From NCBI GenBank assembly GCA_030696465.1, contig JAUYSE010000109.1, positions 1 through 5,053 of the forward strand: DNA of 5,053 bases. Reading direction: 5' to 3'. This stretch comes from Legionellaceae bacterium. Its GTDB lineage: Bacteria > Pseudomonadota > Gammaproteobacteria > Legionellales > Legionellaceae. Positions 1-4,189 of the stretch are shown one piece after another (positions within the stretch are counted from its first letter, which is position 1; each line of letters starts with the position of its first letter). Under the pieces are notes generated by a model that saw only the letters and a program-made list of their open reading frames with translations, had not been told where the DNA came from and did not search any database. Position numbers and translations under genes: made by a program.

Positions 1-81
1 ACCTACTGGCTTATGAAAACGCATCAAGCGTGCAATATCCAAACCTTTTTGTACAACATTTTGAAATTTTGAAAAACTCAT
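1..81 (-). CDS. ubiA: 4-hydroxybenzoate polyprenyltransferase UbiA, N-terminal 27 codons only (runs off the left edge)
   Basis: Reading the minus strand from an ATG at 81-79 gives 27 open codons to the window edge, ending in ARLMRFHKPVG. This matches the start of UbiA proteins, where a short polar N-terminus leads into R-L-M-R-x-x-K-P-x-G just before the first membrane helix. UbiA is the integral inner-membrane enzyme that prenylates 4-hydroxybenzoate in ubiquinone synthesis. The start codon overlaps the stop of the pseudopilin gene as ATGA, so translation is probably coupled and the two genes share a transcript. The catalytic Asp-rich motifs lie outside the window, so the call rests on the N-terminal signature alone. 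Another UbiA-superfamily prenyltransferase remains possible, but the RLMR..KPxG pattern favours UbiA itself. Confidence 0.8.
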   Translation of the reverse strand, partial: MSFSKFQNVVQKGLDIARLMRFHKPVG

Positions 82-566
82 GTCCGCATATGCCCCAAAC
101 GATTCAATACCAAAGTGCGCGGCCCTAAAAGAGGGCTTTGCACCCTGAAATAACCATTACTCGCTAACTGTGTGATAAAAGAAGCAAATCTAATATATTT
201 CTGTGCCGGAAACCCCTGCCAAAATACCTGAAACCCACGTTGTTTCCAACGCCAAATTCGCAAACAATGTTTTGGTTCCGTCATTTCTTGTGATAAACAA
301 GCGCCTTGTGACCAATCTCCCTCTGCGTCTAAAGGCTGTAAATGCAAAACCTTTTGTTGCGAAAGTGCCATCACGCGTGCATAAGCAATTGCCGACTTAA
401 TTTCTTCGATTAATAATTTTTGACGTGTTTTTTCAATTTGTTGCGCTTGGAATGGTAATGCGAATGCACATAACATCCCTAAAATAGTAAGAACTATCAA
501 GCATTCAAAGAGGGTGAAACCACCGGTGGACACGACAGAACGAGTCGCTACAACTGTGCATAACAT
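78..566 (-). CDS. fimT: GspH/FimT-family minor type IV pseudopilin
   Basis: The 162-residue protein has a class III (prepilin) signal. A 16-residue leader ends in Gly-Gly, followed by FTLFE with Glu at mature position +5 and a hydrophobic helix to about residue 38 ending in ALP, as in pseudopilins. The expected processing is by prepilin peptidase PilD after Gly16. The rest fits GspH/FimT: a polar helix (39-70), a W-S-Q-G segment at 85-88, two cysteines (90 and 101) that could form a disulfide, and a short C-terminal tail ending VLNRLGHMRT. FimT proteins prime type IV pili and, in Legionella, bind DNA during transformation through a C-terminal G-R-x-R motif; here it reads G-H-M-R. The ATG at 566 overlaps the upstream gene by 19 bp and has only a weak GGA ahead of it. 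A GTG at codon 12 would give a shorter leader. A type II secretion GspH role is possible, but no gsp genes are visible. Confidence 0.82.
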   Translation of the reverse strand: MLCTVVATRSVVSTGGFTLFECLIVLTILGMLCAFALPFQAQQIEKTRQKLLIEEIKSAIAYARVMALSQQKVLHLQPLDAEGDWSQGACLSQEMTEPKHCLRIWRWKQRGFQVFWQGFPAQKYIRFASFITQLASNGYFRVQSPLLGPRTLVLNRLGHMRT

Positions 567-991
567 TGCTTGATCCGTAACCAGTCTTGATACGCATTTT
601 TTTTAAGGATGGGCTGGCTCAACAACACCCCTGGTGCATAACTCACTATCACTGATGCATCACCTAGCACATGCGTTTGTAAACGCAATTCCTCTAAAGA
701 GGAATTGGTTGATAAACGCTGCTGCGCAACCTTCTCTTCTAATATTAACCACAAACCAGCCTGTAAATGCAGGCTCTCTGGACTCTCCAAAGAGTGCCAA
801 TACACTTGCTTTTCGGATAAACTCACAGCCTTCAAAATCGCCTGCATCAAAGGCAATACGGCTGGCTCAAACACCACTGCAAGACGACTCAATAATACAA
901 AAAGAGGAGGATACACAAGCGCAGAGGTATTTTTTTTCTGCCACAAGGGAAGATTCATACTGGCAAGATAATGTGATCGAGGAGTATTCAT
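548..991 (-). CDS. holD: Probable DNA polymerase III psi subunit (HolD-like)
   Basis: The predicted protein has 147 residues (Escherichia psi has 137). Three blocks match the psi pattern: an N-terminal R-x-H-Y-L-x-x-M-x-L-P-L-W segment (residues 5-17), corresponding to the psi N-terminus that docks on the clamp-loader collar; a hydrophobic strand/helix region LVYPPLFVLL then PLMQAILKAVSLS (25-59); and a C-terminal ending QPILKKNAYQDWLRIKQC (126-143), like the N-P-x-A-K-x-x-L-W-x-x-I end of psi. Psi bridges DnaX and chi (HolC), linking the clamp loader to SSB. The ATG at 991 keeps the whole N-terminal motif; the next Met (12) would cut it. A weak purine run (GAAG) precedes it. The gene lies 27 bp after lapA and overlaps the pseudopilin gene. 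HolD is poorly conserved and often mis-annotated as hypothetical, so the call comes from pattern matching by eye. Confidence 0.68.
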   Translation of the reverse strand: MNTPRSHYLASMNLPLWQKKNTSALVYPPLFVLLSRLAVVFEPAVLPLMQAILKAVSLSEKQVYWHSLESPESLHLQAGLWLILEEKVAQQRLSTNSSLEELRLQTHVLGDASVIVSYAPGVLLSQPILKKNAYQDWLRIKQCYAQL

Positions 992-997
992 ATCACG

Positions 998-1018
998 CTT
1001 CGCACTTGAGTATATTTA
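998..1018. repeat. Short copy of the rpsA-distal palindrome, apparently internally deleted
   Basis: On the plus strand this reads CTTCGCACTTGA followed by GTATATTTA. The first 12 bases equal an arm of the large hairpin at 1669-1726 (its right arm, reverse-complemented). The sequence GAGTATATTTA (1008-1018) equals the distal end of that hairpin at 1720-1730. The two halves share the GA at the junction, as expected if the loop and one arm had been deleted. It sits directly against the lapA stop codon (1019-1021), just as the full copy sits 7 bp from the rpsA stop. It also fills most of the 27-bp gap before the HolD-like gene. Confidence 0.6.
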
Positions 1019-1237
1019 TCACGTTGATTTTGACTTTTTGAAGCGCCAAGAGCGAAAGTTAGAAAAACTCCAACCCAAGAGAAAACCTAATCCAGAAAAT
1101 AAAGCCAATATGACAACTAAAGGCAAATGATAGGTTTTAAGATAAAAATTTAAAGAAACCACTTCTGCATTCAAAAAAGCAAATATCACACATATTAAAA
1201 AAAGGAAACATATGAAAACTATTTTGAGAAAACGCAT
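1019..1237 (-). CDS. lapA: LapA-family (DUF1049) inner-membrane protein
   Basis: A 72-residue membrane protein with two hydrophobic helices (about 4-23 and 38-58), joined by an N-A-E-V-V-S-L-N-F segment typical of the LapA/YciS family (N-x-x-x-V-x-L-N). The second helix has F-S-G-L-G-F-L-L-G, the family's small-residue pattern, and a basic tail (RSWRFKKSK) follows. In Escherichia, LapA acts with LapB (YciM) at the inner membrane in controlling lipopolysaccharide synthesis through FtsH and LpxC. Here the cytoplasmic tail is short compared with the roughly 100-residue Escherichia protein. A good ribosome binding site (AAGAGAG, 5 nt before the ATG) supports the start. The gene follows rpsA, as in many gammaproteobacteria, but ihfB is missing between them and lapB does not follow. 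It probably has its own promoter, given the long repeat-filled spacer. Confidence 0.85.
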   Translation of the reverse strand: MRFLKIVFICFLFLICVIFAFLNAEVVSLNFYLKTYHLPLVVILALFSGLGFLLGWSFSNFRSWRFKKSKST

Positions 1238-1332
1238 GGTAACTCTCTTAATATAAGCTCATAAGGGTTTGAGACCTCTACGAAAGGAACTTCGAAGCCT
1301 AAACGTAAATAGTCATTCGCCCACTTCGTCAT
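1219..1332 (-). other. Short open frame of 37 codons overlapping the lapA start; doubtful leader peptide or gene remnant
   Basis: An ATG at 1332 opens a 37-codon frame that ends in TAG inside the fourth to sixth codons of lapA, in a different frame. The product begins MTKWANDYLRLGFEVPF and continues with a V-S-N-P-Y-E-L-I-L-R-E-L stretch, which reads like natural protein rather than random translation. No Shine-Dalgarno sequence precedes the ATG, and a stop codon lies two codons upstream. I do not recognise the family, and it does not resemble IHF-beta, the protein usually encoded here. It may be a chance frame, a decayed gene end, or a translated leader coupled to lapA. Confidence 0.25.
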
Positions 1333-1353
1333 TAACTATGTTCTAATACTTTT

Positions 1354-1384
1354 TCATTACCATTTTATTCGGCACTTTAGTCAA
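1354..1384 (-). promoter_or_regulatory. Possible sigma-70 promoter for lapA
   Basis: On the minus strand, TTGACT (1384-1379) is followed after 19 nt by TAATGA (1359-1354). The -35 is close to consensus, but the -10 is weak and the spacing is 2 nt long. It begins exactly where the T-run after the large palindrome ends, which suits a terminator-then-promoter arrangement between rpsA and lapA. The resulting leader to lapA would be roughly 110 nt. No operator is visible. Confidence 0.28.
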
Positions 1385-1540
1385 AAAAGCACGTCATCCC
1401 GAGCCAATTTGAGACCTGTTAAATGCTCTAAAAATTCTGCGAGGGATCTCCTTGCCGCTGGGATCGATCTGTCGGCAGGAGATCTCTCGCAGAATTCTCT
1501 GTGGTTCTTTTCTAAGCGAAAACTGGCTCGAGATGACATG
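1383..1540. repeat. Large nested palindromic repeat (about 150 bp), probable rpsA-distal terminator on the minus strand
   Basis: The outer arms are CACGTCATCCCGAGCCAATT (1390-1409) and the reverse complement of 1521-1540 (CATGTCATCTCGAGCCAGTT), with three mismatches in 20. The inner arms are 1433-1457 (AATTCTGCGAGGGATCTCC onward) and 1473-1496, which pair almost fully around a 15-nt loop. The segments between the arms pair poorly. GTCATCCCGAGC and GCGAGGGATCTCC resemble a style of dispersed intergenic palindrome known from several bacterial lineages, probably MITE- or REP-like; this comparison is from memory. No open frame runs through it. On the minus strand the structure is followed by CTTTTTT (1389-1383), so it could end rpsA transcripts. 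Confidence 0.75.
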
Positions 1541-1570
1541 CTACTCTGATTTATAAAGAGAACTCATCCA

Positions 1571-1588
1571 AAAAAAGACACGTCATCC
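1571..1588. repeat. Half copy of the large palindrome's left end
   Basis: AAAAAAGACACGTCATCC here repeats AAAAAAGCACGTCATCC at 1383-1399, with one extra A. This covers the A-tract and the first bases of the outer arm of the 150-bp palindrome. The sequence then diverges (TGTGCCC), and no matching right arm is found before the next hairpin at 1634. It is probably a solo or truncated end of the same repeat family. Confidence 0.5.
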
Positions 1589-1633
1589 TGTGCCCTTTAT
1601 TCAAGGAATAAGTTTTTCTTGATACTCAGGAGT

Positions 1634-1668
1634 CCTTACATCCCGCGGCTTGTCCGCGGGATGTAAGG
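1634..1668. repeat. Perfect 15-bp GC-rich hairpin
   Basis: CCTTACATCCCGCGG (1634-1648) and CCGCGGGATGTAAGG (1654-1668) are exact reverse complements around a CTTGT loop. No T-run follows on either strand, so it is not a standard intrinsic terminator. ATCCCGCGG...CCGCGGGAT resembles palindromic repeat cores found between genes in several bacteria, and a mobile or REP-like origin is likely. It shares its last two bases with the next hairpin, forming a tandem double-hairpin unit downstream of rpsA, where it could protect the rpsA mRNA 3' end. Confidence 0.8.
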
Positions 1669-1732
1669 TATACTCTCCGCACTTGAATCCGGTATCGTTG
1701 TACGGGATTCAAGTGCGAAGAGTATATTTACC
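1667..1732. repeat. Second hairpin of the tandem unit, adjoining the rpsA stop
   Basis: The left arm 1669-1690 (TATACTCTCCGCACTTGAATCC) pairs with 1705-1726, giving 21 of 22 base pairs around a 14-nt loop. The single mismatch is C1677 against A1718. GG (1667-1668) and CC (1731-1732) may extend the stem past a small bulge. The element ends 7 bp from the rpsA stop codon (1740-1742). No U-tract follows on the minus strand, so it would act as an mRNA 3' stem-loop or transposed palindrome rather than a classical terminator. A shortened relative lies after lapA at 998-1018. Confidence 0.8.
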
Positions 1733-1739
1733 TTAGATT

Positions 1740-3422
1740 TTATTCTGCTTCTTTACCTGACATTTTTTCTTTCAACAAATCACCTAAAGTGGTTGTTGCT
1801 GCTTCAGACGCGCTACGGGCATACTTCTTCAAAGTATCTGCTTGCTCTTGTGCGTCTTTTGCTTTAATCGATAGAGAAATAGTACTATTTTTCTTTTCAA
1901 CGTTGATAATTTTCGCTTCTATTTCATCGCCTTCTTTGTAATGTGCGGTAGCGTCTTCTACACGATCTTCAGACAACTCAGAAACACGTAGTACACCCTG
2001 CACTTCTGGTGCCAAATTAACGGTCACAGACTTCGCATCTACGGATGCTACTGTACCTTTCACAACAGCGCCTTTCGTAAATTCTTCAATAAACGAAATG
2101 AATACGTCGCCTTCTAATTGTTTCAAGCCTAAAGAAATACGCTCTCTTTCAGGATCAATAGAGAGAATCACCGCTTCTAGCTCTTGACCTTTCTTGAATT
2201 CTTTCACCGCTTCTTCACCTGGGATATTCCAAGAAATATCAGACAAGTGCACTAAACCATCGATGTCTCCAGCCAAACCGATGAAGATACCAAAGTCGGT
2301 AATAGAGCGAATTTTACCACTAATTTTTTGACCTTTACTGTGTGCTTTAGAAAACTGATGCCATGGATTGCCAACGCATTGTTTCATACCTAAAGAAATA
2401 CGTCTTCTTTCTGCGTCGATCTCTAACACCATCACTTCAACCACATCACCTAAAGCAACTACTTTGCTAGGATGAATATTTTTGTTGGTCCAATCCATTT
2501 CGGACATATGTACCAAGCCTTCAACCCCTTCTTCGATTTCTACAAAACAACCGTAATCGGTAATATTGGTGACTTTGCCTTCCAATTTTTTACCAACAGG
2601 GTAACGCTCTACCAAATCAACCCAAGGATCATTGGCCAACTGTTTCATGCCCAGAGACACACGATTTCGGTCTCTATCGAAGCTTAATACTTTCACACGT
2701 ACTTCTTGGCCGACTGTTAATAATTCACTTGGGTGCTTCACGCGCTTCCAAGAAACGTCGGTAATATGTAACAGACCGTCAATACCACCTAAATCAATAA
2801 AGGCACCATAATCGGTCAGGTTTTTAACAACACCATTTAATTCTTGACCTTCATGCAGAGATTCTAGCAATGCTGATCTATCTGCGCTGTTTTCTTCTTC
2901 AACCACTGCACGACGAGAAACTACAATATTATTGCGTTTCGCATCCATTTTAATTACTTTAAATTCTAGTTCTTTGCCTTCAAGATAAGAAGAATCACGT
3001 ACTGGTCGTACATCAACAAGTGAGCCCGGTAAGAAAGCACGAATATTACCAATTTCTACGGTAAATCCACCTTTCACTTTTCCGGAAATCACACCAGTAA
3101 CGGTTTCGTTGTCATCATGTGAACGTAACAAACGACGCCAAGCTTCTTGTCGTTTTGCTTTTTCACGAGACAGAATAGTCTCACCGGTGCCGTCTTCCAC
3201 GCAATCCAAAGCAACTTCGATGCTGTCACCGAGTTGTACTTCTACTATGCCATCTTTATCATAAAATTCTTCGATAGGCACAACACCTTCCGATTTCAAA
3301 CCAGCGTTTAAGGTAACGAAGTCATCATCGATCCCAATCACTTTTGCATGAATAATAGCGCCAGGATAAAATTGGGCACCAATAATGCTTTGTTCAAACA
3401 ACTCTTTGAAACTTTCAGACAT
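1740..3422 (-). CDS. rpsA: 30S ribosomal protein S1
   Basis: The 560-residue protein (Escherichia S1 has 557) aligns nearly end to end with gammaproteobacterial S1. Six S1/OB-fold domains lie at about 20-87, 105-171, 190-261, 276-348, 362-435 and 448-521. The first two are the ribosome-docking type (GETILSREKAKR; KGGFTVEIGNIRAFLPGSLV). The next three carry the RNA-binding pattern T-D-(Y/F)-G-x-F followed by (L/V)-H-(I/M/L)-(S/T)-(D/E). The sixth is divergent, as usual, and an Ala/Lys-rich tail follows. S1 sits on the 30S platform and brings structured or weak-leader mRNAs to the ribosome. The ATG at 3422 starts the conserved MSESFKELFEQS. Its Shine-Dalgarno is poor (CTAGAG about 12 nt upstream), which fits the known autogenous control of rpsA leaders by S1. 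A U-tract hairpin lies about 40 nt upstream, so expression may also depend on readthrough. Confidence 0.98.
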   Translation of the reverse strand: MSESFKELFEQSIIGAQFYPGAIIHAKVIGIDDDFVTLNAGLKSEGVVPIEEFYDKDGIVEVQLGDSIEVALDCVEDGTGETILSREKAKRQEAWRRLLRSHDDNETVTGVISGKVKGGFTVEIGNIRAFLPGSLVDVRPVRDSSYLEGKELEFKVIKMDAKRNNIVVSRRAVVEEENSADRSALLESLHEGQELNGVVKNLTDYGAFIDLGGIDGLLHITDVSWKRVKHPSELLTVGQEVRVKVLSFDRDRNRVSLGMKQLANDPWVDLVERYPVGKKLEGKVTNITDYGCFVEIEEGVEGLVHMSEMDWTNKNIHPSKVVALGDVVEVMVLEIDAERRRISLGMKQCVGNPWHQFSKAHSKGQKISGKIRSITDFGIFIGLAGDIDGLVHLSDISWNIPGEEAVKEFKKGQELEAVILSIDPERERISLGLKQLEGDVFISFIEEFTKGAVVKGTVASVDAKSVTVNLAPEVQGVLRVSELSEDRVEDATAHYKEGDEIEAKIINVEKKNSTISLSIKAKDAQEQADTLKKYARSASEAATTTLGDLLKEKMSGKEAE

Positions 3423-3452
3423 AAGAAAATAACTCTAGATTAAATGGAAACT

Positions 3453-3477
3453 AAAAAAAGAAAAAGCCCGGTGGCTT
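3453..3477 (-). terminator. Intrinsic terminator or attenuator between cmk and rpsA
   Basis: On the minus strand AAGCC-ACCG-GGCTT is followed by TTTCTTTTTTT. The stem is only 5 bp with a 4-nt loop, but the U-tract is long. It lies 20 nt after the cmk stop and only about 30 nt before the rpsA ATG, too close for a standard promoter to fit between the two. It could therefore end part of the cmk transcripts while letting some read through into rpsA, acting as an attenuator; alternatively an rpsA promoter inside cmk also has to pass it. Confidence 0.6.
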
Positions 3478-3497
3478 AATCCCCCCAATACAAAATT

Positions 3498-4187
3498 TTA
3501 TTTCGGATGTATTCCTAACCGCGAATAGACCACTTCCAACATGTTTTGCAGTACTGCATCTATACTCATAGACGTAGTATCAATAATCACCGCATCAACT
3601 GCAGGCAGTAATGGGGAGTTTAATCGAGAAGTATCACGTGTATCTCGCTTAATAAGTTCACCCAAAACTTGCGGAATGCTAACACAAACATCTTGTGCTT
3701 TCAACTGTGAATAACGACGCTGGGCACGCACCTCCGCACTGGCGTCTAAATAAAATTTAACGCGGGCCTCTGGAAACACTACCGTGCCCATATCTCTCCC
3801 ATCGGTGACCAAGCCTGGAGCTTGTGCAAAAGAATGCTGATACTCTAGCAATGCTTTACGTATTTCAGGCCAAATCGCTAAACGCGAAGCCATTTCTCCA
3901 ATACTTTCCTGACGTATAAAATCGCGAATATTCTGACCTTGCCACCACATCTCACCTTCTGGCGTAAAATGAAAGTTTAAGCTTGGAATCAAGCGCAACA
4001 AAGCGGGGATATCTTCAGGGGAGATTTGCTGTGTGTGTGCCGCATAAGCTAAGCCTCTATAGATAGCGCCACTATCTAGCAAATGCCAACCTAACGATGC
4101 CGCCAACAATGCACATAAAGTCCCTTTGCCGGTACCGCTCGGCCCATCTATGGTAATAATATTTATTTTTTGATTAGTTACGGGCAT
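3498..4187 (-). CDS. cmk: Cytidylate kinase (CMP/dCMP kinase)
   Basis: The 229-residue cytosolic enzyme (Escherichia Cmk has 227) phosphorylates CMP and dCMP with ATP, recycling pyrimidine nucleotides. It shows the P-loop DGPSGTGKGT (14-23), the nucleotide-binding WHLLDSGAIYRGLA block (34-47), the CMP-binding DGRDMGTVVFP (129-139), FYLDASAEVRAQRR (145-158) and the C-terminal R-D-T-R-D-T-S-R...P-L..A-V-D-A segment (181-199). The ATG at 4187 is preferred: it puts the P-loop at the normal distance from the N-terminus and lies 2 nt after the stop of the upstream kinase. A TTG at 4235 would add 16 residues by overlapping that gene and is unlikely. The Shine-Dalgarno is weak (GGA about 10 nt before the ATG), so translation is probably coupled to the upstream gene. 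Location directly before rpsA is the classical gammaproteobacterial order. Confidence 0.97.
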   Translation of the reverse strand: MPVTNQKINIITIDGPSGTGKGTLCALLAASLGWHLLDSGAIYRGLAYAAHTQQISPEDIPALLRLIPSLNFHFTPEGEMWWQGQNIRDFIRQESIGEMASRLAIWPEIRKALLEYQHSFAQAPGLVTDGRDMGTVVFPEARVKFYLDASAEVRAQRRYSQLKAQDVCVSIPQVLGELIKRDTRDTSRLNSPLLPAVDAVIIDTTSMSIDAVLQNMLEVVYSRLGIHPK

Positions 4188-4189
4188 AT

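Larger units (their letters stand above)
1238..1739. other. rpsA-lapA intergenic region, about 500 bp, repeat-filled
   Basis: Apart from the doubtful 37-codon frame, I find no gene on either strand. From the rpsA side it holds the two-hairpin unit (1634-1732), an AT-rich stretch with a half repeat (1571-1588), the large palindrome (1383-1540), a possible lapA promoter and about 110 bp of lapA leader. ihfB, which often occupies this place, is not recognisable even as a fragment: no IHF-beta motif such as its P-R-T-G-x-N-P segment appears in the frames I checked by eye. Confidence 0.7.

Noticed and set aside
203..400. Plus-strand open frame of 65 codons
   Set aside because: It lies wholly antisense within the well-supported pseudopilin gene, and its product has no recognisable motif.
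634..1041. Plus-strand open frames of 135 and 88 codons
   Set aside because: Both are antisense to the HolD-like gene, and the longer one also crosses the end of lapA. The minus-strand frame has matching psi-like blocks and sits in an overlapping gene string; these have no such support.
1268..1418. Direct repeat of TTTGAGACCT at 1268-1277 and 1409-1418
   Set aside because: Ten bases of identity without extended flanking similarity; could be chance, and too short to call a target-site duplication.
1595..1618. Hairpin TTATTC-AAG-GAATAA followed by GTTTTTCTT on the plus strand
   Set aside because: It looks like a plus-strand terminator, but the stem is six AT-rich pairs and no plus-strand gene ends nearby.
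1238..1740. CRISPR array or attachment site in the repeat-rich spacer
   Set aside because: The repeats are inverted and not regularly spaced, with no constant direct-repeat unit and no integrase or tRNA gene in the window.
2472..2687. Plus-strand open frame of 71 codons
   Set aside because: It is fully antisense to conserved S1 domains of rpsA, so it is a shadow.
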